The notes: a model not told the origin generated them from the sequence alone. Shown: positions 32,959 to 41,323, counted from the stretch's first letter. The stretch: DNA of 64,000 bases from Halorhodospira halochloris (GCF_002356555.2 NZ_AP017372.2:1488001-1552000), one strand, 5' to 3'. Numbers and translations: made by a program.

Positions 32959-34731
32959 TTAGTGGCTAAGCAGTTGCCCCGTTACATCGAAGAGCGAGTT
33001 CTTTAATTCACTTAGCTGATCGATGCGTATAGCTTGCGGGAAAAGGTGATCGACGCGGTGCTGGATACCGATTCCGATCATCTCAAGCTGTGCCGATTGG
33101 GCACGGCTGATCATCGACAGTGTGCTATCCGTATCGTTCGGCTCACCGTCGGTTAGAACCAGAACCACCTTACGAGGCTCAGAACGTGCGAGCAGATCTG
33201 CCGCTGCAAACCACAGCGCCCCTGTCATCGGAGTGCTGCCACGCGCCTTTTGCACGAAGGCTCCAGTTCTAGTGCTTACCCTGTCATCGTGGGCAAGCAC
33301 TTGAGTGACATAGCTGCTTTGCCCCCTTAGTCCTGGGAATACCGAGACCGCCCTAGAGACACCGTTTATAGACTCTAGCGCCAGGGCTAGAGACATAGCC
33401 GCATCTAGGGCCAAGCGATCCGGCCCACCCTGCATCGAGAGCGAGAGATCGATGAGAAGATGCAGTGCGGTGTTAGGGGCAGGTTGCGCTCTGCTTGTCC
33501 TGAATATCCGGCTATCCGCAACACCCGCCCGGTGCAGATGTTTCGCACTTAAACGCCGGCCAGAGCGTGCGGTACGTGAACGGGTCAATCGTTGAGACTG
33601 AACCAGCCCTTGCAGCTGCGCATTTAGGTGCGCTGAATGGACCTTGACCCGCTCCAAGGCCTCCTTGCCTAGCTCTGCATCGCCCTGATAGGACTGCACT
33701 GTTGGCAGCAGCTGAGTGTCATCGCTAGAGTGGCTTTGCAGGATGTTGCCAACCGCCTCGAATAGATCCTCCGGCAGAGCATCCTTATCGGCTTGCAGTG
33801 CTGCCTGTGCGGCTTGAGCTGCCAGACTTGAGTCTTGCTCTGAAGAGCAACCTTGCTGCGATGTCGAGCCTTGCTGTAACGTGCTGTCGGCCGGCTGCTC
33901 ATGATGACCCTCATCACCAGAGTCGGCATCAGTAGCGGCACTAGCTTCGGCATCAGCACCCTCATCTGCAGACGCACCGGCGCAATCCTCACCACTTGCC
34001 AGCTGCCCCTCTTGGGAGTCATCCTTCCCTGATGCCTGATCATCCGCTGCGTGATCATCGGCGGGTTGATTATCAGGCTGATCAGCCGCGTTAGCTTGCT
34101 CAGGTGATTGTCCCTGTGAGAGAGACTCAAGCAGGGAGATAATCCGCTGCGCTAAAGCCATCGTCTCGGCTGTACAGGTGAGTCCCGGAATCTCGGCTAG
34201 AAGCCCGTGTAACTGCCTCACGAACTGCTGACCGAATACCTGTGAGAGCACCTCTTCTGATTGCTGAGAGTGCATCTGCAATGCGCTTTGCCGACGATAG
34301 TGATAACGGCCAATCAACAGTACCGCGTTTCCAAGCACCTGCCCCGGTGGATCTTGATCACTGGGAGGTTGCATCCGACCTGCTTCAATCAAATGCTCCA
34401 GCACCGCATCGAGGGTCTTCCTCGTCCCTGGATAAGTGGTAATCATCGCCGCCTCAATGCGGATATCCTCGATCACTCCCTCCAGAAGCTTCCCTAAGGG
34501 CTGGGGATGACGCGCCTGAGTGAAGTCGGTGAAGCGCACATGACCGGCTTCATGGGCCAAGAACCCATAAGCCAACGTCCTGCTCTGCGCCTCTTCGGAT
34601 AGACCCGGGATGTTAATGCTCTGCCCGTCAGTGAACGCATTCTGACCGCCAACCCGAACCTTGACGCCAAACTTACGCCCATAGGCGGCAGCCACTATCG
34701 GTAGAGCATCGTTGAGTGTACTAAGTCGCAT
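32959..34731 (-). CDS. CobT-like VWA protein with HExGH motif
   Basis: This 590-residue protein has an N-terminal metallopeptidase-like helix AHEAGHVRFTDF (about 55). A long acidic, Gln/Asp/Ala-rich linker spans residues about 215-310. The C-terminal VWA domain has a MIDAS-like start LHLLIDLSLSMQG (about 415) and LVLTDGEPNDTDS (about 525). Pairing of such a protein with a CobS/MoxR-type AAA ATPase is a recurrent chaperone-like arrangement. Here it is not near cobalamin genes and likely serves the mobile element. AGGAGGCG precedes the ATG. Confidence 0.85.
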   Translation of the reverse strand: MRLSTLNDALPIVAAAYGRKFGVKVRVGGQNAFTDGQSINIPGLSEEAQSRTLAYGFLAHEAGHVRFTDFTQARHPQPLGKLLEGVIEDIRIEAAMITTYPGTRKTLDAVLEHLIEAGRMQPPSDQDPPGQVLGNAVLLIGRYHYRRQSALQMHSQQSEEVLSQVFGQQFVRQLHGLLAEIPGLTCTAETMALAQRIISLLESLSQGQSPEQANAADQPDNQPADDHAADDQASGKDDSQEGQLASGEDCAGASADEGADAEASAATDADSGDEGHHEQPADSTLQQGSTSQQGCSSEQDSSLAAQAAQAALQADKDALPEDLFEAVGNILQSHSSDDTQLLPTVQSYQGDAELGKEALERVKVHSAHLNAQLQGLVQSQRLTRSRTARSGRRLSAKHLHRAGVADSRIFRTSRAQPAPNTALHLLIDLSLSMQGGPDRLALDAAMSLALALESINGVSRAVSVFPGLRGQSSYVTQVLAHDDRVSTRTGAFVQKARGSTPMTGALWFAAADLLARSEPRKVVLVLTDGEPNDTDSTLSMISRAQSAQLEMIGIGIQHRVDHLFPQAIRIDQLSELKNSLFDVTGQLLSH

Positions 34732-34741
34732 AATCGCCTCC

Positions 34742-34787
34742 TAAAAACGAAAAAGGCGCAGCAGCCGGGCTAACCGGCCACTGCGCC
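34742..34787 (-). terminator. Rho-independent terminator after DUF3150 gene
   Basis: On the minus strand GGCGCAGTGGCCGG pairs with CCGGCTGCTGCGCC and is followed by CTTTTTCGTTTTT. It lies just past the DUF3150 stop at 34821. Confidence 0.75.
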
Positions 34788-34820
34788 GTGGTAGAGGTTG
34801 AGCTGATTGGTATCGGCTCG

Positions 34821-35828
34821 CTAGAAAAAGAAGCTTGGCACCGGCTGAGGGTCGGTTATTACCGGCCTGTGCGAGGGAGTGCTATCGCCGCTGTTCTCGC
34901 CCTCTTGCTCAGGCGTTGTGTCGGCCCCACTATCCTCAAGACCGGCATCCGATGAATCGATCTGCTCAGCGCTTTTGTCCGTTGGCAGTGTGGGCAGTGG
35001 CAAGCTGAGTGCATCGATCTGACCGGCACCATGACGGGCCATGCGCTCGGCATCGGATAGCAACAGGGCTAGGCCCATCCCTTCGTTGAAAAGGGAGCCC
35101 TGGATAGGGGCTGTAGCCGGCAACCGGTGCAGCCATTGATCGACGCTACCGAGTACTGGCTCGATACGCCTGTCGATAAAGCTCAGACAGGCCAGCTTGT
35201 TACGGATCTTTCTGAAGGTGCCTAAGGCACGGCGGTTGAGCTTATCCTTGCCCTCGAAGCTATCAGTTAAATCCCGGGCCATTTGCTCGACCTCGCCAAA
35301 GACACCGTCACCGAGTTCGGCTACCTCCTCGTCTAAGGTGCCAGGCACGATAGCCGGCTTTATCTCAACGAGCTGATAGCCAAATCGCAGCCGTGCAGCC
35401 ACACTACTTGCTGGCTCCACGGCCCGGCGAATCGCCGTCTCGAAACCAGGCAGAGTTTGAATCCAATCCTCTAGGTCCCGGTCGTAAGTGGACAGAAAGT
35501 TATCACGCTCGGCATCGAACTGAGCCTTAATCTGATCGAGCTCCTCAGCCAGAGCGGTGGTCTGCTCCTTAGCAACGGCAAATCCGCCGAGAAAGCGGGT
35601 GCCAACCCGCAGACAGGAGCGTTCTGCCGATTGCTTAAGCCGATGGAAGGCCTTGAGCTGTTCCGGGTCACAGACGCGCTTGGAACCGAGAGATACCAAA
35701 TCTTCGGGCGGTATCTCCCCATCATCCAAGTGTAGATCCTCTGCGCGCAGCTTCTTACGCCCTGACCAGATCCGTATATCCAGCACTACCAAAGTTAGCT
35801 GATCGGTGATTTCAGTGATGTTAATCAT
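34821..35828 (-). CDS. DUF3150 family protein
   Basis: The start chosen is the ATG at 35828 (MINITEITDQ), preceded by GGAGGTCGACG; the open frame upstream crosses an intergenic hairpin. The 335-residue product has the DUF3150 opening LTLVVLDIRIWSGRKKLRAED, a long helical middle and a disordered acidic tail. The role is unknown. The family regularly travels with CobS-like AAA and VWA genes on plasmids and integrative elements. Confidence 0.82.
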   Translation of the reverse strand: MINITEITDQLTLVVLDIRIWSGRKKLRAEDLHLDDGEIPPEDLVSLGSKRVCDPEQLKAFHRLKQSAERSCLRVGTRFLGGFAVAKEQTTALAEELDQIKAQFDAERDNFLSTYDRDLEDWIQTLPGFETAIRRAVEPASSVAARLRFGYQLVEIKPAIVPGTLDEEVAELGDGVFGEVEQMARDLTDSFEGKDKLNRRALGTFRKIRNKLACLSFIDRRIEPVLGSVDQWLHRLPATAPIQGSLFNEGMGLALLLSDAERMARHGAGQIDALSLPLPTLPTDKSAEQIDSSDAGLEDSGADTTPEQEGENSGDSTPSHRPVITDPQPVPSFFF

Positions 35829-35866
35829 CGTCGACCTCCATAGAGAGTAGATCGCCGCACAGCACG

Positions 35867-35900
35867 ACACACCAACTCGCGGGGTGACGAGCTGGTGTGT
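35867..35900. other. Intergenic hairpin
   Basis: ACACACCAACTCG pairs with CGAGCTGGTGTGT around an 8-base loop (one mismatch). It lies between the AAA gene and the DUF3150 gene. No T tract follows, so it may attenuate or protect mRNA rather than terminate it. Confidence 0.6.
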
Positions 35901-35965
35901 TGTGGCAGCGGTATCGGCGAATGTGGGTGAGTAAGACGGGGGTATAGGTGAATGGGTGGAACGGC

Positions 35966-36925
35966 TCAGCAATTGCTGCTTTGCCAGTAGTCGCCGAACA
36001 CATCGGCAGCTATCCGGTGAATGGCCTCGCGCTGCTCGGCCTCTGCACGTGCTGTCAGTGCCTGGTTTAACGAGTACTCGAAAACGTTAGGCGCCCCCTT
36101 AAACGTGGCGGCTAAGGTTGCCCAGCGCACCAGAGTCCTTGTGCTCATGGTCACCGTCAGCTGACCAGCCTCACTATCTGAGCCCATGAACAAGCGCCTT
36201 ACCTCACCGGCGACACTTAGCATCCTGCTGACTATCTCCTCGGGCAGGCTCGGCACGGCAGCTTGGAGCATCTCCTTCTCAGCTTCCGGATCCGGGTACT
36301 CAACGTGGATAACCCGAAAGCGGTCCATGAATGCCACATTTTGGCGTAGAACGCCCTGATACAGCCCGGTGGTATCGCCAGAGCCGAGCGAGTTGCCGGT
36401 GGCAATGAGGCGAAACTGCGGATGGGGATGGATCACCTCACCACCATTCTCAGCAATCACAAGCGGTTGCCCCTCTATGATGTCATTAAGCCCGGCCAAT
36501 TCCGCAGGATCCATCATGTCGAGCTCGTTTAGTATGAGGATGTGACCGTCACGGGCTGCGACTGCCAGCGGCCCGTGAACAAAGTCGGTTGAGCCCTTAA
36601 CCAGCACGAACTGCCCTATCAGTGACTGAAACTCCAAGCGGCCATGGCATGTTACCGATTGGACGGGCCAGTTAAGTCGGGCAGCTATTTGGCTGATCAA
36701 GGTGCTCTTACCTGAGCCGGTCGGACCGCAGAGGAAAAGCCCATCACCGGCGCTGTGATGCAGAAAGGCGAGCACATCGCCTAATAGCCGGTGGCGAAAT
36801 ACATAGCTAGATTTCAGTGGGGGGATGTTCGGATGTGTCGGATCCGAATAGCCTGGCACTTCAAGTCCTGGATGTGCGGGGACATTGAAGGTTTGGGACA
36901 CGTTAAATTGCGTTAAAGCAGACAT
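35966..36925 (-). CDS. CobS/MoxR-type AAA ATPase
   Basis: From the ATG at 36925 (MSALTQFNVS), preceded by AAAGGAG, the protein is 319 residues. It shows Walker A CGPTGSGKST (about 78), Walker B HILILNELDM with Asn-Glu in place of the usual Asp-Glu, sensor 1 LIATGNS and an arginine-finger region RQNVAFMDRFRVI. These are marks of CobS/MoxR AAA proteins, which remodel partners together with VWA proteins. The VWA partner lies two genes downstream. Confidence 0.88.
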   Translation of the reverse strand: MSALTQFNVSQTFNVPAHPGLEVPGYSDPTHPNIPPLKSSYVFRHRLLGDVLAFLHHSAGDGLFLCGPTGSGKSTLISQIAARLNWPVQSVTCHGRLEFQSLIGQFVLVKGSTDFVHGPLAVAARDGHILILNELDMMDPAELAGLNDIIEGQPLVIAENGGEVIHPHPQFRLIATGNSLGSGDTTGLYQGVLRQNVAFMDRFRVIHVEYPDPEAEKEMLQAAVPSLPEEIVSRMLSVAGEVRRLFMGSDSEAGQLTVTMSTRTLVRWATLAATFKGAPNVFEYSLNQALTARAEAEQREAIHRIAADVFGDYWQSSNC

Positions 36926-36962
36926 GGAATTCTCCTTTGTCATCAGTAAAGTAGACAAGAGC

Positions 36963-36996
36963 ACCACCACTACCCCAATGGCTGGGGCAGTGGCGG
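36963..36996. other. Intergenic hairpin
   Basis: CCACTACCCCA pairs with TGGGGCAGTGG around a short loop, between the Gp3-like gene and the AAA gene. It is one of a series of hairpins after genes in this cluster. Confidence 0.6.
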
Positions 36997-37012
36997 CAGG
37001 GTTGATTCAGGG

Positions 37013-37966
37013 TTAAGAAGACGGTGGCTGTGAGCCGTTACCACCTTGCTTAGCGGATGCTGGGCGGTTTTGCTCATTAAGGCTTGCAGGCTGTGGCTGT
37101 GGGATTTTTGAGAGCTGCTCTGAGAGTGAATTACTCTCTTGTGGCTGAGTAGCTGAGGATTGAGCTGAGTAGAACTCCTCGGCTATAGCACTACCCTCCT
37201 CTGGGGACTCCTCGAAAGCGCCATTGGCCAGGCACTGCTTCGCAGCCCGATCCAATGCTTTTTGATCAAAGCCCATGGCCTCACGCTCTTGTTGAAGGCG
37301 ATCGGCTTCAGCTAGGGTCTCTTCCAGTGTCCACCCTTCTCGCAGGGTGAGGTCGACGTAGAAAACCGGTCTGCCAAAGGACTGCCTAGTCGATTTGCCC
37401 CTTAGGCGCAGCTCAAGGGGAAGGTAGGCCAATCGATTGCAGGATATCGCCTGGAAATAGCTCAATCGGGCCTCTAATGTCCTGATGGAGTTAAATCCGG
37501 TTGTCCTAAAGATAAAGCTACCGAGTGGGTCTTCCTGCTCGCCGATGAGCACACTAAGCCGGGCAAAAGGCTTACAACGCCCTCCTGCGGCCAACTCACA
37601 GCCATCCGGTGATGGGCAGGGCAACTCAACTAGCCCCTCTTTGGTCCGTCGACGACAGGTCTCCCCATCCCCCATGCAAAGGGGGCGACCCTGGTCTCGA
37701 TCGAACAGGGCGTATGAGGCACGCAGGTTGAGATTCGGCTCACTGAAGAGCATGCGCACCGGCAAACGGCGCAGCTTCGCCTCGCCCTGCTGCTCGCGCA
37801 GCTGAGTATCGAGTGGGTGGATTATCCAGTCCCCGGCAGACTGGATCTGGGAGGTGATGGTGAACTGATCATCCATCTGCGGCAATCGCTTACCATCGCG
37901 CTCGACTACCCGACCGATGGTGATCCGCCCGAGTACCGGTGGAGTTATAGCTAAGCCTTTGATCAT
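37013..37966 (-). CDS. Gp3-like zinc-binding protein (recombination directionality type)
   Basis: This 317-residue protein has a central Cys cluster: CMGDGETCRR, LPCPSPDGCEL, GRCKPF (residues about 98-133). A beta-rich segment with FRTTGFNSIRTLEARL follows. The layout resembles Gp3-like recombination directionality factors and the hydrolase-or-metal-binding proteins of integrative elements. The C-terminal 80 residues are low-complexity Ser/Gln/Glu. A role in excision or in DNA metabolism with the adjacent exonuclease is inference. Confidence 0.65.
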   Translation of the reverse strand: MIKGLAITPPVLGRITIGRVVERDGKRLPQMDDQFTITSQIQSAGDWIIHPLDTQLREQQGEAKLRRLPVRMLFSEPNLNLRASYALFDRDQGRPLCMGDGETCRRRTKEGLVELPCPSPDGCELAAGGRCKPFARLSVLIGEQEDPLGSFIFRTTGFNSIRTLEARLSYFQAISCNRLAYLPLELRLRGKSTRQSFGRPVFYVDLTLREGWTLEETLAEADRLQQEREAMGFDQKALDRAAKQCLANGAFEESPEEGSAIAEEFYSAQSSATQPQESNSLSEQLSKIPQPQPASLNEQNRPASAKQGGNGSQPPSS

Positions 37967-37984
37967 CTTGGATCTCCTCTAAAC

Positions 37985-38039
37985 GAAAAAACCCGCCTTA
38001 GCACGTACCCCGTAATCAGGGGGTACGTGCTAGACGGGT
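37985..38039 (-). terminator. Strong terminator after the YqaJ exonuclease gene
   Basis: On the minus strand ACCCGTCTAGCACGTACCCC pairs with GGGGTACGTGCTAAGGCGGG around an 8-base loop and is followed by TTTTTTCG. It lies between the exonuclease stop (38064) and the Gp3-like start (37966). Confidence 0.85.
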
Positions 38040-38063
38040 CTGATGGTGGTAATTTAAGTTGAA

Positions 38064-39098
38064 CTAATCGCGGATCGTGAACCGCCTCGAGCCCGGCACC
38101 TGCTGTTTGTAGCGTGCTACCAGCTCAGGATAGTCGGCCTCAAGAGCCTTGGTATCGACTCTATTGCTCGGGGCGGATTGCTTCCAGGTCACGGTACCGG
38201 TGGGAAAGATAGCCTTCTCCGCCTCGCCCATTGCCGCCTGGATGCTCTGCTTTAGCACATCCTCACGGCGCCGACGTTCAGCTATCTCTTCACGCACTCG
38301 CTGCAACTGAGCAAAGCTGCGGCCAAGCTCAGCATCCTCCTGAAAGTCAACAACTGTCCCTGTATGGCTCTCCTGGTAAAGCTCGCGTAGGGCTTGAGCC
38401 GAACTTTCGGAACCATCGGGCCGTGGCGGAGTATCCGCCTCGACACAGGACCAGAAGGCTTGCTCCAGGGCGATCAACCGCTCTATCACATCCTCATCGC
38501 GCTCGATGCGGTGTATTTCCAAGTTCTGACCACCGATAAGAACAGCAACGTCAGCCGCCCTTTGCCCAGTCACCGCTAACTGGTGCTGAACCTGCAGCTG
38601 CACGTGTTGCGGTACTCCATTGCGCCAACGCCTCGCCTCCATTACACCCGTGGTCTTGATCTCCAAGATTTGGATATCAGGATCACCGACCACCTCACGG
38701 TCTAAGTTACATAGCATCCAAGGATGCTCGGGGTGCTGGAGGATGGCGTTGACGCGCCGCACCTTACGCCCGGTGACCTGGGCGTAAGCATCGGCTACGG
38801 TCGGCTCAAGGAGCTGCCCCCACCAGGCAGGATTTTGCGGATCGACTGACTCTGCCGATTGCTCGACCTGCCGTCCGCTCTTATCAAGCCAAACCTCCAG
38901 TGGCGAGGAGTACGGATGCATGCCAATTACAGCCGCTGCCTCAGATGCCCCAATTCCACCACGACGGATCGACAACCACGTCGCACGATCTAGATCCCTT
39001 GTCTCGACCAGACGATGCGCCTGACCCCAGTGCTCCGGAGCACGGCTACGCTGGCCACGGCTTTCAAGACACACAACGCCTTCAGTGGCTACCGTCAT
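38064..39098 (-). CDS. YqaJ-type viral recombinase / exonuclease
   Basis: The start is set at 39098 (MTVATEGVVC), preceded by GAGGAGGTGCGCC; the protein is 344 residues. It holds the lambda-exonuclease fold motifs: WLSIRRGGIGASEAAAVIGM (about 35), WGQLLEPTVADAY (about 93) and the Asp...Glu-x-Lys core DPDIQILEIKTTG (about 145), then QLQVQHQLAVTG. The C-terminal region is coiled coil. Such enzymes resect DNA ends for single-strand annealing; no RecT or Beta partner is seen. It overlaps the upstream zinc-ribbon gene by 17 bp. Confidence 0.9.
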   Translation of the reverse strand: MTVATEGVVCLESRGQRSRAPEHWGQAHRLVETRDLDRATWLSIRRGGIGASEAAAVIGMHPYSSPLEVWLDKSGRQVEQSAESVDPQNPAWWGQLLEPTVADAYAQVTGRKVRRVNAILQHPEHPWMLCNLDREVVGDPDIQILEIKTTGVMEARRWRNGVPQHVQLQVQHQLAVTGQRAADVAVLIGGQNLEIHRIERDEDVIERLIALEQAFWSCVEADTPPRPDGSESSAQALRELYQESHTGTVVDFQEDAELGRSFAQLQRVREEIAERRRREDVLKQSIQAAMGEAEKAIFPTGTVTWKQSAPSNRVDTKALEADYPELVARYKQQVPGSRRFTIRD

Positions 39099-39441
39099 GG
39101 CGCACCTCCTCCCCACCGGCGCTAGAGCGAATCGGCAGCGTGAATCGATATCCACAGGCCATGCAGATGTGTGTATCGAGGACCGGACCGTCGAGTTGAG
39201 CGCCGATTCTCGCCCCACTGAGCCCACCTGCTACACCACCTAACAGACCTCCAATCAAAGCTCCCGAAGCAGTGCCCGTCGGGCCACCTGCCGCAGCCGC
39301 TGTAGCTCCCATCCTGCTGCCATGTATAGCACCAGTTATGCCGGAAGCTAATCCGGCACTTGCACCTGTGACTGCTCCTACAGTCTGACCGAGACGACGT
39401 TCTTCGACGTCTCTCGACCAGCATTTTGGACACGAATACAT
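39082..39441 (-). CDS. Zinc-ribbon protein with glycine-zipper core
   Basis: This 119-residue protein has a CPKC pair at residues 4-7 and a CMAC pair near 93, forming a split zinc ribbon. Between them lies a hydrophobic, Gly/Ala-rich segment (residues 18-80) resembling a glycine zipper able to insert in membrane. GGAGGTGACGT precedes the ATG. The 3' end contains the ribosome site and start of the exonuclease gene, so translation is coupled. The function is unknown. Confidence 0.7.
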   Translation of the reverse strand: MYSCPKCWSRDVEERRLGQTVGAVTGASAGLASGITGAIHGSRMGATAAAAGGPTGTASGALIGGLLGGVAGGLSGARIGAQLDGPVLDTHICMACGYRFTLPIRSSAGGEEVRHDGSH

Positions 39442-39702
39442 ACGTCACCTCCACTTTGCTTTAGAAACCGCAAACCCCTCTGGCTTGCACGGAGATGATG
39501 TATATTTTAAATTTTGATGAGTCCAAGGTTTGAGTTAGGTCGACGTGAGTTAGGTTTTTGTCTTGCTAGGGTTACCCGGATGATTTAATTAGGCTGCACT
39601 TGAGTTACGTTATTATATAGACTTTTCTTATAATTTCATCAACCTAAACATAACCTTAGGCTATTCATGGCGAGTGTTTAAAAGAGATTCTAATTTAGGT
39701 AA
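39442..39702. promoter_or_regulatory. Divergent control region with repeated GAGTTAGGT
   Basis: The 9-mer gagttaggt occurs at 39532-39540 and 39547-39555 and with one change (gagttacgt) at 39602-39610, all in direct orientation. A TATAAT lies at 39629-39634. The region separates the leftward recombination cluster from the rightward Rep-like gene, so these are candidate operators for a shared regulator such as the HTH or RHH proteins further right. Confidence 0.45.
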
Positions 39703-39879
39703 ATGTTAAGATCTATATATAGAACAGCTGATACGGCTGACACAGCTATTACAGCTGATACAGCGATCACAGAGGATACTACAGTTACAGCTGACACAGC
39801 TGATACAGCTAATGCAGCGGATACAGATACGCATCCATACACACAGTGCACGATATATCTAAAAAAACTAAGAACATAA
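39703..39879 (+). repeat. Twelve 9-bp tandem repeats, possibly a TAD-repeat mini-protein
   Basis: From 39724 to 39831 there are twelve consecutive 9-bp units with consensus ACAGCTGAT; several are exact and the register is never broken. Because 9 is a multiple of 3, an ATG at 39703 (after TTTAGGT) reads through all units as Thr-Ala-Asp triplets and stops at 39877, giving 58 residues. The array could be iterons for the Rep-like protein encoded 330 bp downstream, a coding minisatellite, or both. A weakly phased array of this sort near a replication gene favours the iteron reading. Confidence 0.6.
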
Positions 39880-40049
39880 TCAGCATTTCTGCTATATAAT
39901 TAAACTTCAGCCTAGTAGGCCAACTAAAACTCACTAAGATTCCCCTCCCCAAAGGGGAATCGATTCTTATCGATTACGACGAATGATTACACCCCACGAA
40001 GAGTAGATCCAGCAATAGCACAATCAACTCAGATACTTGCGCACTAAAA

Positions 40050-40097
40050 AAAGCAAGCATCTGGATCTGATACATGCTGTATCCAGATGCTTGCTTT
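40050..40097 (-). terminator. Perfect 17-bp-arm hairpin with antisense T tract
   Basis: AAAGCAAGCATCTGGAT and ATCCAGATGCTTGCTTT are exact complements around a 14-base loop. On the plus strand a run of A precedes it, so on the minus strand the hairpin is followed by seven T: a textbook terminator for a leftward transcript. No leftward gene lies upstream of it. A short antisense RNA over the 5' end of the Rep-like gene (as in plasmid copy control) is the natural explanation. Confidence 0.65.
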
Positions 40098-40206
40098 CAT
40101 GCGTCCTATCGTGCCTTACAACCCTCTTAGCAACCAAGCCTCAAAGATCGGCTCTTTTAAGATAGCCGATCTATTTGTTAACCACAAACCGCAAAAGGTG
40201 AAGACA

Positions 40207-40920
40207 ATGAAAACCCAACCCAGATACCATCCACTAAACCGAAACTGGCGCCTTCACTACGAACCTACCTACCAAGGACTACCTGTGATGTGTGAGAGGC
40301 ATGATCACAGCCCTCTAGTCGAGAATTTTTTAGAGAAAACGCTCACACTCTTTCAACGCACAAGAGAACAACACCCAAGAACTTTCGCACTAAGATTCGA
40401 TCTCTACTTTCCAGCCGACTTCGACCTAGCAGCGATTAACCATGGCAGTGACATCATGAAAACCTTTTGGCGCTACCTAGACTCGCAATTTAATACCGCC
40501 TCTTTAGCGCATTCACCGAAAACCGAGTACATCTGGGTGCGTGAAATAGGCCCACAATCAGACAAACCCCACTTTCACGTACTTCTAATGCTCGATGCTA
40601 ACGCCATCTTAAACCTTGGCAATCCAGCGCCTAGTCCTGATGGCACTTACTCCGACAACACACTCGCTCATCGGATTATCCGCGCCTGGCTGGGCGCTTT
40701 AGCTTATCCTGCTCTAGATCCTCTAGGTTCGTTGGTATATTTCCAGAAAGATTCTCACACTGGAGAGTTTATACGCTGGCTTCTTGATAGATCTGACGAT
40801 TATAACTGGACAAGACTATTCTATTTAACCAGCTATTTATTCAAGACATACTCCAAGCCTGTCGGCCAAGGTATTCGCGCGTTCGGCTCATCTCGTCTCT
40901 ACCGAAGGACTCCAGCTTAG
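40207..40920 (+). CDS. YagK/YfjJ (inovirus Gp2-like) Rep-type protein, HUH motif present
   Basis: The ATG at 40207 follows AAAAGGTGAAGAC. The open frame upstream to 40087 overlaps the hairpin and is rejected. The 237-residue protein has LRFDLYFP (motif 1-like, about 62), PHFHVLLMLD with the His-x-His of HUH endonucleases (residues 122-124) and a Tyr-rich SYLFKTYSKP near 215. The pattern fits the YagK/YfjJ or inovirus Gp2 family, thought to act in rolling-circle-like replication. Nicking activity is plausible but unproven. Two divergent relatives follow at 43639 and 45830. Confidence 0.78.
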   Translation: MKTQPRYHPLNRNWRLHYEPTYQGLPVMCERHDHSPLVENFLEKTLTLFQRTREQHPRTFALRFDLYFPADFDLAAINHGSDIMKTFWRYLDSQFNTASLAHSPKTEYIWVREIGPQSDKPHFHVLLMLDANAILNLGNPAPSPDGTYSDNTLAHRIIRAWLGALAYPALDPLGSLVYFQKDSHTGEFIRWLLDRSDDYNWTRLFYLTSYLFKTYSKPVGQGIRAFGSSRLYRRTPA

Positions 40921-40990
40921 ACTCATGTACTTGTCGCGTTTGATATTTTTTTAGTACTTAGATATTTACCTTTTTGACTGAATTGATAAA

Positions 40991-41041
40991 CGGGGATAGC
41001 TGGATTTGGCATAAGGAGCTTAAGGCTATCCCCGATTTGTC
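40991..41041 (+). terminator. Terminator after first Rep-like gene
   Basis: CGGGGATAGC pairs with GCTATCCCCG around a 24-base loop and is followed by ATTTGTCTTTTG. It lies 70 bp past the stop. Confidence 0.6.
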
Positions 41042-41116
41042 TTTTGTAAAGCCACACCAAGCCTCTCACAGATTTTAAGAGTAAAGCACTACGTATGATT
41101 CATTTAGCCTATAAAT

Positions 41117-41153
41117 CGCTCATATCGGCTATGCGTAGCTCTCACAGGCATTT
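41117..41153 (+). repeat. Hairpin repeat, copy 1
   Basis: Form: GCTCATATCGGCTATGCGTAG then CTCTCACAGGCATTT. This is a degraded copy of the repeat best seen at 43101. A partial copy (GCCTCTCACAGATTTTAAGAG) lies just upstream at 41061-41081. The surrounding 40921-41732 has no credible gene. Confidence 0.55.
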
Positions 41154-41323
41154 ATGTTTGCTCTTCTCGATGGTTATTTAAAACATGGACATGTTTCGAT
41201 TATAACTAGATTGCGGTTTTACCTAGCCCGGTAATTAACGATTTGTTTAAAAAACTACACACTGACTCTCTAAGCGATTTCTTACATTCATCAGTAGAGT
41301 AGCATAGATGCATCCCACTCAAA

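Noticed and set aside
32959-36925. Cobaltochelatase CobST
   Set aside because: Fold similarity only; no cobalamin genes are near, and the neighbours are recombination and mobile-element genes.
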